Shown here: positions 36,351 to 47,479 of the stretch, one piece after another | Position numbering within the stretch: position 1 is the stretch's first letter | Layout: each line of letters starts with the position of its first letter | From: Leucocoprinus leucothites | Lineage: Eukaryota > Basidiomycota > Agaricomycetes > Agaricales > Agaricaceae | DNA: 64,000 bases | Assembly: GCA_013368445.1 (NCBI GenBank) | Contig: JAACJO010000007.1 | Span: forward strand, 434,001 to 498,000 | Direction: 5' to 3' | Made by a program: the position numbers and the translations under genes | The notes under the pieces: generated by a model | Told to the model about the DNA's origin: nothing | Seen by the model: only the letters and a program-made list of their open reading frames with translations | Database searches by the model: none

Positions 36351-38528
36351 ATGCGGTCCCTCCTCGTCTCCCTGTTGACTGTGTTTGTGGTCTTGACTGG
36401 CGCTAAATCTAAAGACAAGCTCCCAAAAGGATTTGCCACGACAAATGGTCACAATTTTGAGGTTGACGGGAAGCCTTTTGTGAGTTTTCATTTTCTCCAC
36501 GATCGTCTCCGTCTAGGCTCTTATGAGGAATAGGCTTTTGTAGGAGCGAACTCATATGTACGTGCTGCATCCAATCAGCACCAGAGGGTTTTCTGATGTT
36601 TTTTAGTGGTTGCCCCTCCTCACATCTCAAGAAGACGTCGAGACTACCTTCAAAGAGATGCAATCCGGAGGCGTCAAAGTCGTTCGCACATGGGGCTTCA
36701 ACGCTATCAATGGCTCAGAATTGGCCGGAGCCCTTGAATCGAACCTTACCTACTACCAGGTATTCCTTTTCATCACCGTAAAAAGTACCTCACAATTGCT
36801 CACCTGTTCCGGTAGGTTTGGAACTCTAGCGATTGGACTCTCAATGATGGACCCCAAGGTCTTCAACGCCTCGATCATGTCGTTGAAACAGCTGGTAAAT
36901 ATGGCATCAAACTTATCGTGGCATTCACGAACAACTGGTGAGTGCCACTCCTCTGATATTGTGCTACCTCCATTACCTTGCTTTCCTAGGGTTGGATACG
37001 GGGTAAATACTTGATGATATTTTCATGAGAATATAATCACCATTTCCTTCAGGGCATGGAATTATACACCAACTGGATCGCTGGTGCAGGAAATACTCAC
37101 GATGTCTTTTACACCGACAAGCGCATCATTGCCTCATATCGTATGTTCACTCATTCAAGTTCAGATTCATAAAACCCGAACTGGCTCAATCGTCGTATTA
37201 GAGCGCTATGTCCGGATTCTTGTCAACCGTTATAAAAACTCGCCAAATATTTTCGCCTGGGAACTTATGAACGAAGCCCGGTGCTTGGGCGATCTTCCAA
37301 GTGGACCCGCATGTGTTCCTGGATCAAATACCCTCCATACGTGGTATGAACAGCAAGCAAATTTCGTGCGCAGCCTGTACGTCAACTCTCGGTACACTCC
37401 GTCTTCTGTATTTATCCACGTTTGCATGTTAGCGACTCCCAACACATGATCACCACTGGAGGCGAAGGCCAATTCTATTGGAAAAGGGACGTCGGTTACT
37501 GGTGGAATAACACTTGGGTCTCTGACTACAACTACAATGGTCAAGGTTCGTTCTTTTGTTCCTCATTTATATTGGTGCTTAGCTAGTCGTTAGCCGGCGA
37601 GGACTTTAACCTCGACCTCAAACTCGAGAACATTGACTTTGGGACATATGTGCAGCATATTTCTTTCATTTTAGATGTGTCTTCTAATTTGTATTGCGAT
37701 TCGACCAGCACATGTATCCTCAATCCTGGTCAGTCAACAACTTGATTTCATAGACAGTCTACACAAGTGCTAATTGAAGACACAGGTATGCTCAACTGGT
37801 TAGTCAAATTTAAAATTTCTCCAGGCATTGATACGTATTAATGTCCAATAGGATTTCCCCGGGTCTAACTGGACCGCAAAATCCTGGGGTCTTGAATGGA
37901 TCCAGCAGCACGCGACTGGTACGCGCTGAGACTTCAGTCCCCTCCGTTGTTCACTAACATATCCATGTATACTTCAAGCCGCCAGGAATGCAAATAAGCC
38001 TGTTATTCTAGAAGAGTTTGGTCTTTCAGGCCTTGGTATGTACATTTGTTACAGATGAAGGGACCGAAAGACTGATAGGCAGCAGAGAACAAAACAGATA
38101 TTTATCCCGCGTGGGTCGCTCTGGCTCTCAAAACCGAGCATGGGTGAGTTTCTCTCGAACTTGAAGTTCAGATGATAGCCAACCGAGCTGACCTTGCCTC
38201 CACAGAGGGTATGATGTCGCTCGTCGAGAAAGGCCTGTTTACTAAGAAAGCCATAGGATCATGCCCTGGCAATTTGGAGCCAAAGGCCTCAAAGAAAGCG
38301 AAGGCAACCGCCTAATTAAGTATGCGGACGCAATTATTGACGGTGTACGTTGATATTTCGACCGGCCACTTGAGTTCCTATCTCACCACATGTTTATGTT
38401 TCCGACAGGCTTCGCCTAACGATGGTTTGTGGCTTTCCAATATTCAGCAGAGTTCAATGAAGGCTCAATGTAGTATAGGTCTCGCAATCTACCAAAACCA
38501 GACAGCTTTGTGGAACCTCTTCAAGTGA
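36351..38528 (+). CDS. Secreted GH5 endo-beta-mannanase (GH5_7-like)
   Basis: Hydrolyses beta-1,4-mannan outside the cell. Signal peptide [20 protein letters not shown]. The (beta/alpha)8 barrel begins [16 protein letters not shown], followed by [27 protein letters not shown] and [16 protein letters not shown]. The acid/base Glu is in [10 protein letters not shown] (about residue 201) and the nucleophile in [12 protein letters not shown] (about residue 337). DFGTYHMYPQSW and MMPWQFG carry further active-site residues. At least 12 short introns, including two tiny exons around 37715-37800 that join GTYHMYPQSW to YAQLDFPGSNW. No CBM1 is seen. Motif order fits GH5_7, but other GH5 subfamilies cannot be excluded by eye. 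Confidence 0.88.
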
Positions 38529-38842
38529 GCACAGTTATACTCCTGAGATACATGAGGTACTAAAACTTCAAATTATCAAGGGGCGCCGCTATAATCCAGG
38601 CGAGAAGATTCAAGTAGTGCACAGTATCGTTTCACAGCCAAAAATTATGACTGGATGCACAGTAAACTTTGTGCTCCAATTGCACTTTTCGATGGCTTGG
38701 CAATATATTGGAACGGTTCGAATAAAAACATGATGAGTCAAGACTGAGAACGGCTATCTCGCGACGCCGAACAAAATAAAGGGGTAATGCTGAATACCTC
38801 TCGAGGACCCGTGGCAGTAGGTGAGATGACCGGCCACTCGAT
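38529..38842. other. Intergenic, convergent 3' ends
   Basis: 314 bp between the mannanase and the ML-protein stops. Minus-strand sequence is open in part but beyond the ML stop. Nothing recognised. Confidence 0.5.
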
Positions 38843-39577
38843 TCACCATCGATGAGGAAATCTCCAGCGGAAATCAGCCTCGAGGTCCAGGCAAAACAAA
38901 GGCTCCTCGTCAGCACTATATGAATCAATATGAACATTGAATTTAGCTGAGGAAAATCAGAAGAAATTAGGAACGAGTAGGCGATCTTGTACTCACCACG
39001 GGGAATTTCCCTGGGAAGTGAAACGGTTTGCTCGACCTCATAAGGCCCAGGAGCAGCAGGACATTGGACAGAAGCATTGGCGTTACGTCTGTAGCACAAG
39101 CTAGTCAAATAGTGCCAGACAAGCTAAAAGAGACAACGAACGCTTCCTCGCACAAGTCAAATGTCTTCGTTAAAAGCTTGATGAGCCCGAGCTTAACGGT
39201 CACGTCAGCAAATGCCCCTTCCTACTCAGAAGCTCGTTAATCATTGCAGGCTGGTGAGTAAGTGTGATGATACCTTAATGGTCTCACTCGTCTTTGCTTT
39301 GACTTTGACCGTAAGGTCCTTTCCAGGTGCGGGTGGGTCAGGGCTAACTACAATTGACTGAATGTCTACAATAGGGTTCTCATCTTCGCCTGTATATGAC
39401 GGTTCATGAATCAGAGGAAACAATGAAGGGTCATGACGTACCACATATGTTGTACTTCCAGCGGGGCTCCTCCGCGAGCTCATCGCTCAATAGAACAACT
39501 TGATTATCAAGGGGTGAAGCCAAGGAAAATGTGGAAATGGAAAAAGAGGCGAATGCAAGGACAGCGAATGCACGCAT
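38843..39577 (-). CDS. NPC2: Phosphatidylglycerol/phosphatidylinositol transfer protein (ML domain, NPC2-like)
   Basis: Secreted or vacuolar lipid-binding protein of the MD-2-related family. Signal peptide MRAFAVLAFASFSISTFSLA. After PRWKYNICG an exon gives NPIVDIQSIVVSPDPPAPGK and DLTVKVKAKTSETI. Next come GAFADVTVKLGLIKLL, FDLCEEARNANASVQCPAAP and YEVEQTVSLPREIPR. The last exon reads AKFNVHIDSYSADEEPLFCL to TGA at 38843. The Cys spacing (NICG, CEE, VQCP, LFCLDL) fits the ML disulfides. Length of about 170 aa matches fungal PG/PI-TP. Confidence 0.9.
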
Positions 39578-39923
39578 AATGGGTTGAACCAACAGGGGAA
39601 GTGGGGCAAGTTGTCCCCTGTTTTCCCAACGTCAAGGTTCTCTTATTGCGTGATGTGTCACAGTAGTGACACGCCCCTAAACTCTAAAAGTGAAGCATTT
39701 GTGAGCTGCTGTCATTAGATCAGTAGGGAGGGGAAGGAAATGGACGTTGGCCAGCTGGAGAAAGGCCTTGTGCGCCTATAATTCAACGGTCTGTGTCTGC
39801 TCATGTGGCGTCTGCTAGCAGGATGGGTCGATGACGTAATGTCGTAATTACCAGGATGGGCGTGCCAGGCAACAACACAGCCCTCGTTACCACTTCTTCT
39901 CCCCTAACCACTTCCTACCAAAC
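39578..39923. promoter_or_regulatory. Divergent promoter, ML protein/four-helix membrane protein
   Basis: 346 bp with no reading frame of note. Contains both core promoters. Confidence 0.5.
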
Positions 39924-40970
39924 ATGAAGCCTCGAGACTATTGTTGCTGCGCGATTCCTATGGTTAATACAGGCATTTATGCCACTCTCATTGAACAACT
40001 TGTAGCTGGTATCCTAATCGGTGCCCTGTCAGTCGGCACACCTCCGAGTACGTCTTTCTCCGAAATTGGTATCTTCCCGCGTACTTACTGGGGAATACAG
40101 TCGTCGGTGCTGCAACTCCTTCATTTGCTGGCTGGCTACTTGGAATTGTCTGCTTTGTCGCGGCGGCCCTCCAAATTCTCGGGTTCATTGGTGTCGCAAA
40201 GGTGCGCAGCACCAAACATGACCTTCATCCCAACGCTGACCATCACCCGAAGGAAAAACCTATTCTTTACCGCCGCTATGTCACTTTGCATGGCATTGTT
40301 CTCTGCGCTGCATTTGCGATAGCGGCTGCTTGGGCTATCGTGTCTGCCTCTCGCCACTCAACTGCCTCATCGAACTGTGTTAAACGGTTCTTTTCCGATG
40401 ATTCTCTCCAAAGTCAAGGAGAAACACTATGCGATATATTCTCTTGGGTTGACGTAGGAATAATGGCGGGATTATGGGTTTTACTTGTCATTCTTCAGGT
40501 AAGACAACCATCGATGTGAAGTGGATTTTCTAATCGTACCTCAGGGCTACCTCTTCCTAGTCGTGTCGTCCTATGGTTCTTCTCAAAGGCGGGATCACCA
40601 GCAGTATGACGCGCTGAGTGACCCTACGCATCCGCTGACCAAAGACACTATCCCGATGGCTGATCGTAATGACCCTTGGGACTCTCGACCTTCTACTGAA
40701 TCCACTCGCGCACCACCCGACGCAAATGGTGGACAATATCAGCACTTGCGCCAAATCAGTACCGCCAGCGCTTCCGATATCCTTAATCAACCTCAACAGA
40801 GGCCAGATGATAGTCTCTCCAGCGATTATGGCTACAAGTCTTCTTACTACAGTGAACCTCAGGGAAACGCCTATTCATCCCACCCCGCCCAATCATCGTA
40901 TCCTAGTGATGGGTATTATACCGGATCCTCCCACCAAAAGCGCCCTGTGCCCACAGATGGCCTGATCTGA
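39924..40970 (+). CDS. Uncharacterised four-helix membrane protein
   Basis: Function unknown. ATG 39924 opens MKPRDYCCCAIPMVNTG, with a CCC cluster that could be acylated, then four hydrophobic segments: GIYATLIEQLVAGILIGAL; SFAGWLLGIVCFVAAALQIL; TLHGIVLCAAFAIAAAW; and VDVGIMAGLWVLLVILQ. A cytosolic Ser/Tyr/Gln-rich tail of about 130 residues starts YGSSQRRDHQQYDALSD. The loop between helices 3 and 4 contains two Cys. Three introns (about 40048, 40200 and 40499). The layout resembles tetraspan plasma-membrane proteins that seem restricted to Agaricomycetes; this is my recollection of the family type and not a search. Confidence 0.75.
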
Positions 40971-41685
40971 TGCTCGGCATCCAGCGTGTCCATTTCCATC
41001 TAATGCATCCTGTTCCGTCATCCTATATCGTTCTATTATGGATCTGTAGTCATGTTACCTGAAGCTGGACATTCTCCATTTTTTTCTGATCTCGGTTTCC
41101 GAATCATCAATAGACAATAATAATTAATTTATACAAAATTCTCAGCGCCTTCTAAAGACATGAACGCAGGTTGACAATGGCCGGAAACCCTGACTACTTC
41201 TACCATTAGATCATGGGGTTAACGGAGTGCTGCAAAAATTGGCGTCCTAAATGACTAGGCACTGTATGATCGGAGATATTTCAAGCCTCGTTGCTTGCAC
41301 ATGTATCAAGGAATCAATTTCTCTCCTCATCAAAATTCTTTGAAGTCACACTTGGTTCGCAGCTTCCTTATTCGATTGCTCTCCCTCGTCAATGATATTC
41401 TTCCTCAGGTCAAGACAATAAAGTAGATGTGACGACCAACAATTTCTATTCTCTTCGGCCCCTAGCCCGCATCCGCGCAATGTAGCACCCAAGTTCTCGA
41501 CCATAATTGTATCCACGCTCTCCTTGTCGTGTCCAATCGACTCAGAAAGTATATCTATCCGCGAAGCCTCAAGCCTTTCCTCGTTTATCGCCTCATTCTC
41601 AACTTGGACCCACTCCTTTGCAGTTTAAACCTGCTTTCATCATTGAGCCTCGTCCATAACAGCCATCTATCCCAGGCCCTTTATT
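40971..41685. other. Intergenic
   Basis: 715 bp. A/T-rich stretch near 41110-41140; plus-strand open frame at 41529-41711 lacks features. Nothing supported. Confidence 0.5.
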
Positions 41686-42096
41686 ATGCCTTCCCTCTGC
41701 GACAACTATGATGTCCTCCTTGAGTTTACAAACGATACTCAAGACCCCGCGACTATTCAACTTCTTCGCGATTATGGGCGAAGTAGCAGCGGCGTCGTCC
41801 TCCTTAATGTATCCGAATCAGTTACCCTCGTCTTGGAGTCCGGATCAGCTTACCGTTATGCGGTCAGGGTGCGCACACGAGTTGTGAGCATAACGTGCGT
41901 TCTACCTTCCGATTTTATGTCTGTTGGGTTTATCTTCTCCACCAGCGCTAGGGCATGGCGTAATATGCAGTGTCAGCTATCCCACATACTCTCGAGCTCG
42001 GTATCGACCCCAGGCGACAGTGTATCGCCAGATAGTGGTGTGAGAGTAGATGGTCTCTTCAGGGACTTCCGAACGTCAGTCTGGAGTGAGTCATGA
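41686..42096 (+). CDS. Small hypothetical protein
   Basis: Unspliced frame of 136 residues from ATG 41686, opening MPSLCDNYDVLLEFTNDTQD, then IQLLRDYGRSSSGVVLLNVS, VTLVLESGSAYRYAVRVRTR. The first 70 residues look like a compact beta-rich domain with good amino acid composition. A 62-nt GT...AG segment after VRTRV is not spliceable in frame, so either it is retained or the acceptor differs. The region ARAWRNMQCQLSHIL could be the true next exon. Downstream GTGAGT at 42083 may start another intron. Not recognised; structure uncertain. Confidence 0.4.
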   Translation: MPSLCDNYDVLLEFTNDTQDPATIQLLRDYGRSSSGVVLLNVSESVTLVLESGSAYRYAVRVRTRVVSITCVLPSDFMSVGFIFSTSARAWRNMQCQLSHILSSSVSTPGDSVSPDSGVRVDGLFRDFRTSVWSES

Positions 42097-42650
42097 TGTA
42101 TACAGCGTCCATAGCTATGCCAGGTAATTTAACGCCCATGTCTAACGTTGACTGCAGCGCTCATATATATTTCCCCCAGACTTTATCAAGTTAGACTACA
42201 TAATCGCATTTTCTCGATGTCTACTGGTTTTCTCATACTCCCTGTAATGTTTCTTTATCTCACAACGCCAATCAAGGAAGAATCCCACCATGCATTGTTT
42301 GAATCCCTTCATAGATTTGCTTCACGATATAGAGTAGTGAGTCACCCCTTTGGACGCTCCAGGTACTGAAGTTATTCCAGACCAACGTGCGACATGGCCT
42401 CGCTTATTGTCTGAGGTCTCCCGTGAGAGTTGATACGCGGTGCCCAGCATCAGCATATTACCGGGGCTTCTCATGAAACTTCAAAAGATACTCTTGCATC
42501 TAATGCACGTGCGCCCCTGCCTTTCCATCTATCCCTTCTATGAGAAACGAGATCCAAATTCATGCTGGTCTTCCACCAACCCGTGTTCTCTGTCCCACCA
42601 CAAAATACATAAATTCAACGGCGTGGTTGCGTTGAAGAAAGCAACGCCCA
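42097..42650. other. Intergenic
   Basis: 554 bp; short open frames without features. May hold a 3' exon of the small hypothetical gene and the promoter of the AIM6-like gene. Confidence 0.4.
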
Positions 42651-43802
42651 ATGGCCGCCCACTTTCTAACGATATTGATCCTGGGTGTTGGTGCTGCATT
42701 CGCTCAGCCATCTATTTTGCAGGACATATCCCATCTGGAATCGAGCCGGTCACCCCTCTTGCAGTATCCAACGCAGCTCACTCAGAATATCGTACCCAAG
42801 CCAATTCACTCTCATAACGATTGTAAGCCTCTCCTTGGTGGCCCTGGCATAGACACTTGTAATTATGATGTCAAAAGACTGGCGAGATGTCCCCCTCTTG
42901 ACAGCCGTGAGCCTGGGCGTAGCCAGCGTAGAAGCGGACGTCTGGCTGGTTAATGGACAGCTCTTCGTGAGTCGCCTGGACGTTGATCTTCGCAGAAAAC
43001 TGATTTCAGTTTGCAGGTTGGGCATGAGCCAGCAGCGTTGGCAAAGCAAAGGACATTCGACTCTTTATACATCCAGCCTCTTGTCGACATGTTGGATCGT
43101 CAGAACCCGAAGAACCCCTTTACCGATGCGGCAAATCTGACGGCGCCCAAGTAAGAACTACCTCATTAGTCACTTGGTGCTCTAAATTATTTGGAAACGA
43201 CCAGTGGATTGTTTGATACTTCAAGTGGCACACCCTTGCAACTGTTGGTGGACATCAAAACAGATGGAAAAGAGTAAGCGTGGTAACTCTTCTACTTGAG
43301 TCTTGTATCCACAAGGTGATACCTTTTCATTAGGGCCATGCCCTTCATTCTTCGTGCTCTACGACCCCTCAGATCGAAAGGTTATTTGACCACTTTCGAA
43401 AACGGGGTTCTTAAGCCTTCTACGGTCACTGTTGTCGGAACAGGCAACACGCCCTTGGATAGCGTCTTAGCCCTTGAGCCGAGGGACTATTTCTTTGATG
43501 CACCTCTCACTGGTCTAGGAAGGAATCCAGCAAATGCAACTTGGTCACGGAATATATCACCAATCGCAAGTACCGATTATGAGGTAGCAGTGGGATGGGA
43601 TGGTATTAATGACATTACGGATGCACAGAGACAAACTATAGGGAACTTGATCAACACTGCGCACAGCCTCGGAATTAAAGCAAGGTTTTGGGACACGCCG
43701 GGGTGGCCTATCTTTGCGAGAAACAAAGTCTGGCAGCAGCTCCTAGATAGCGGTGCAGATTGGCTGAATGCCGATGATCTGGAAGCAGCTAGCCAGTTCT
43801 AG
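42651..43802 (+). CDS. AIM6: AIM6-like secreted phosphodiesterase-fold protein
   Basis: Family of PLC-like/GDPD TIM barrels named after yeast AIM6. Signal peptide MAAHFLTILILGVGAAFA. The catalytic-type motif is PIHSHNDYWRDVPLLTAVS (the His-Asn-Asp joined over an intron at about 42820), then GVASVEADVWLV (metal-ligand Glu and Asp), GHEPAAL and FDSLYIQPLVDMLD. TPLQLLVDIKTDGKEA, FFDAPLTGLG and ARFWDTPGWPIFARNKVW close the barrel, with GADWLNADDL at the end. Five exons, stop at 43802. Activity is unproven in the family. Only 27 bp separate it from the stop of bL17m. Confidence 0.85.
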
Positions 43803-43829
43803 GATGGTGTATCAAAGGGATAACATAAC

Positions 43830-44829
43830 TTATACAGTCTTGTATTTTCGCCCAAAGACGCTCCTCAATGTAAGGAGTGGCCCTTTCGGTGAGGTAAACC
43901 TTGGACCAAGTTTTCCTTGCGCGATTTGGGCAGCGGATCGCCTTTCTCCGGGCACAAGTTGGCCAGCATGCAGTTTTGGAGGAAGTTTGCGTGGGTTGCT
44001 AGCTTTTCCCTCCTCATGAAGAGCTTTGTATGCTACTGGAGTGGCTAGAAGCCCGTCCTAATAATGGCATAAGTATCATCCAAAAAGGACAGGAGGCCAC
44101 GTACCATATGAGTCGCTGCCTTATCAGCAATCTCCTCAACAGCATCGGGGTTCCTAAACTTGAGAAGTTTCTGGAGATTCCATCGCGTTTTCTCTCTCAA
44201 AAGACCGCGACGGGAGTCGGTAGGCAGCAGCGACTCGTCCTTGAGAATTTGCTGCATATCTGCATGAGAGTCATTGACTAGATGAGAACCGGTGCTGCCA
44301 GCAAGCTTCTTTCTCATCACGTCCCAGCCAACCGCACGAGCGGTCATCTCCCACTTGAGATCCCGGGGATTGTCAACCAGTTCGACAATTGCTTCAGGCG
44401 CGTTGTCGCCACGACGATTACCGAACTTGTGGATACGGGTGTATCCCCCGGGGCGATCCGCATAACGTTGAGCGAAGGTCCCGAATACTTTCGGTAGTAG
44501 GTCTCGCTTGAGCAAAAAAGCAGATACTTGATTGTGTGATGCTTGCGTGTTTTTCTTGCCAAGTGAAACAATCTGAGTATACAGTGTTACTTGAAGATTT
44601 TAAATTCGAGGCGTTGAATAAGTTACCTTCTCTGCTAGTCGGGCGGTGTCTCGTGCTTTGGGTAATGTTGTCCGGATCTGCTCGTGTTCGAATAGTGAGG
44701 TGACCAAGTTTCTTAGAACAGCTTAATGGCGGATTCATGGTCGAAATTGAGTGATAGTGCTCACCGAAGCATCAACATCCGGTGTGAGGATGTTCTTGAA
44801 AACTTGCGAAATGCTACACCATGCTTCAT
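43830..44829 (-). CDS. MRPL8: Mitochondrial ribosomal protein bL17m
   Basis: Large-subunit mitoribosomal protein. ATG 44829 gives MKHGVAFRKFSRTSSHRMLM, the bL17 N-terminus. Next exons: NLVTSLFEHEQIRTTLPKA, ARLAEKIVSLGKK, then FLLKRDLLPKVFGTFAQRY, YTRIHKFGNRRGDNAPEAIV and ELVDNPRDLKWEM. A C-terminal extension of about 150 residues, in a last exon starting DGLLATPVAYKALHEEGKA and ending VFGRKYKTV, follows a GTACGT...TTAG intron; this exon is open to TAA at 43830 and is well composed, so the extension is probably real. Fungal bL17m proteins are longer than bacterial ones. Confidence 0.88.
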
Positions 44830-45187
44830 GGTAGCTGAAGGGTGGAGGATATGCTGTCACCGGCGCGTCGGAGGGATGAGCGCGTAGCTCACACAATTTT
44901 GGTGGATTACATAAGTATTTCTCTATTTCGGGGTACTCTAATAAGGACTTTGAATCGCCGCTTTCACTTCCGAAGATCGCACTTCGGCACAGCTAGGCAT
45001 CACATGCCAGTGAGGGATTTGTGAGAGGTGAAGAGATTTATTTTAAGAGGCCTAGGATCTCACTCAAGAGCAACAGAGTACCGAATTTTGATAAGCTAGA
45101 GTCCAACACTATTCTAAGAGACAGAGAGGCAAATCACGATCGAGAGAAGACGTCATAGACGCGGGAGTTATGAGACGGATCTTGAAT
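44830..45187. other. Intergenic
   Basis: 358 bp between the bL17m start and the SMP-30 stop (same strand). Nothing recognised except the expected bL17m promoter. Confidence 0.5.
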
Positions 45188-46527
45188 TCAGCCAGTGAAT
45201 TTATGCCTGATACTTCCTTGAAACTTCCTTGTACTCATGTCAACATGGAATACGTGACCGGAGTCTGGATATTTCTCCTGCAAGCTTGAATCGCCACCGT
45301 TCGCGCCACAGTGTGCTGTAGTGACGAACAGCTGGTCGTTATTCGGACCTGGATGTTTCCGTTGTCAAAAGAGGAATGTAGTGCTTAGGATCATTCTAAC
45401 CACCAAAGCAACACGCGGTGACGCTATAGGCCGTAGGGAATCTGACCACAAGGTCGATCGTCCCATCTTTGGCGAATCGGACAATCTGCGAGCCGCCCCA
45501 TCTGCACGAAGCATGGTGAAGGAAGCATAACGAAATTCAAAGTCAGCCGACGATTGTCAATGACCTGGGTGACGGAAATATGTTTTTACCGGCAACTCCA
45601 GATAAAACCTTCTCTGTCGACGCAGAGCCCGTCACAGAAAGAGTTTTCTGGCAAGCCAAGGGCTATGGCGTCAACAAAGATCCGGCGGTTCGATAGCTTC
45701 CCGTCATCATAATCATATGCGTAGATGATATTTTTGAGGGAGTCGGTGAAATAGCTGTTATTTTGAAGATTTAAGCTTCATTTCAGAGATCAATAGGTGA
45801 TAAAACACAACGGACAAGGTCTTTTCGTCTGGGCTCCATCCGAGGCCATTGGAATCCTGAAAGTCGTCAACTGGGAAGGAACGGAGGGCCAGGAACACGC
45901 TCACCGTGAACGGTCCGGGATCGGCAATCGTACATGTCTTATCTAAGGGGTCGTATCGATACAAACGACCCGGAATGCCATGGTTCGGGGAGTAGAGCGA
46001 GCCAGCGAAGAAGCGTCCTTTACTATCACAAGCACCATCGTTAAACCGCGTATGGGGTGTCTCGTCTTCAGGGAGAGGTTTGCTGATATATTCGAGTTCT
46101 GAATTGCCAAGGAGATGCACGAAGCCTTGGGCAGCAGTACCTGCAAGCTTTTCTGGCTTTAGCTCAAGGGTAAGTGGGGAAGGTAAACCTCACTTGGAAT
46201 CCCGATCCCTTTTCACAGAGAGATAGGCATGTTACTGGTTCTTCAAATTGCTCGAATTTGACTTCAAGAGATTTAGTATCCACATGGTAAACCTTGTATT
46301 TTTCTCTTTGAGACGGGGAGCGAAGAGTGGTGACAATCAGCAACATTACCCGTTTTTCGGAGATGTCAACAAAATGCAGAATGGATGTAGTTGGATCATA
46401 AATGGGGCCTTAAACAGGTTCAGCTTCAGAAATCTTAACAACCACAACAAGGATATGAACCTTCTCCGAGGGTGCAGCCAACCCGAAGCCAGGGTCTCTC
46501 CACAACGATCTCTTCTGGAGTAGTCAT
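45188..46527 (-). CDS. SMP-30/gluconolactonase-like protein
   Basis: Six-bladed beta-propeller, metal-dependent lactonase family (regucalcin, gluconolactonase). ATG 46527 gives MTTPEEIVVERPWLRVGCTL and GEGPIYDP (metal-ligand Glu), then LHFVDI, FEEPVTCLSLCEKG, TRFNDGACDSKGRFFAGSL (Asn ligand), DSNGLGWSPDEKTLYFTDS (Asn and Asp ligands), CRWGGSQIVRF and GANGGDSSLQEKY, ending IRHKFTG. The four metal ligands of the family (E, N, N, D) are present. About six exons. The 45600-45760 section was only skimmed. Substrate cannot be told from sequence. Confidence 0.87.
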
Positions 46528-46937
46528 GAGAGAGCAGAGTGGGTAGTATGTGGTAGGTGGCCGTTTCACTTCCGGCGAGTGCCTTAGATGACCATACGGT
46601 ACAATGGTCTTTATATGTATAGTTGCTGGAACAAGGGGCATGAAGGTCATTTAGCGATGCAGGCAGGGACGCGAAATTGGAAGTCGCCTGAATAATTTTG
46701 AACTCGTGTAACCGGACACGTAAAATTGCTGATGGACAAAGAATATGCCTCAATCTGAGATGACTGGAAGTCAAGTCGTGCCGCGTGAGATCGGTCAAGG
46801 TGTTTTCAGATGGTCGAGTAGAGGCGAGAAGAATTAGCTAGGATTGGAGGAAGCAATCTATTACAGCGGGTTATTCCGAGTGAGAAACTACTCCACATAT
46901 CCCTCTCAATGGGCTGTGAATCGAAGAAAACGCATGG
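46528..46937. other. Intergenic
   Basis: 410 bp between the SMP-30 start and the ACP stop (same strand). Minus-strand frames open here are not conserved. Confidence 0.5.
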
Positions 46938-47479
46938 TCAGCGTGATGAAGAATGCCGAAACGTGGACCGACCTTCCGGAGTCTTCGCGATGTAGTCAAT
47001 GGCTAAGAGGACTAGGTTCGGTCATTGAGATGAGAGGGTTGAATGGAGCCTTACCCTGTTGTACTGTCTGAATCTCGTCCGCCTCCGCGTCAGGGATTTC
47101 GATCGAGAATTCCTACACGGCAAATCCCTCAATAGCGTGTCCGGCTGTTAGGCTCATGTACCATACCTCTTCAATTGCCATCACGACCTCAACGGCATCC
47201 AGGCTGTCAAGGCCAAGGTCGTTCGCGAAACTCGCAGAACGAGCGAGCTGCGGGAGTTAGAAGACAATCTCTTGGAATAGAACATAGGGACTTGCACACC
47301 TTTGACTGGTTCACCTTCTCAAAACCTTTCAACACGTCAAAGACACGCGCCTGGATGTCGTTTTGCTGGAGGCCGGCGGAGGCGGAATAACGGGCTCTAG
47401 GAACATAACGAGAAGGAATGCGAGAAGAGGCAAAAGTGGAGCGAGAAAGGGATCGTGTTGCAAGCCGGAAGAAGGACAT
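46938..47479 (-). CDS. ACP1: Mitochondrial acyl carrier protein
   Basis: Carries the 4'-phosphopantetheine arm for mitochondrial fatty acid/lipoate synthesis and is also the NDUFAB1 subunit of complex I. ATG 47479 opens an Arg/Ser-rich presequence (MSFFRLATRSLSRSTFAS...RYS). Mature exons: DIQARVFDVLKGFEKVNQSK, then FANDLGLDSLDAVEVVMAIEE with the DSL serine that receives the phosphopantetheine group, FSIEIPDAEADEIQTVQQ, and a final exon AIDYIAKTPEGR. Four exons. Length of about 135 aa matches the family. The final exon ends TGA at 46938. Confidence 0.93.
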
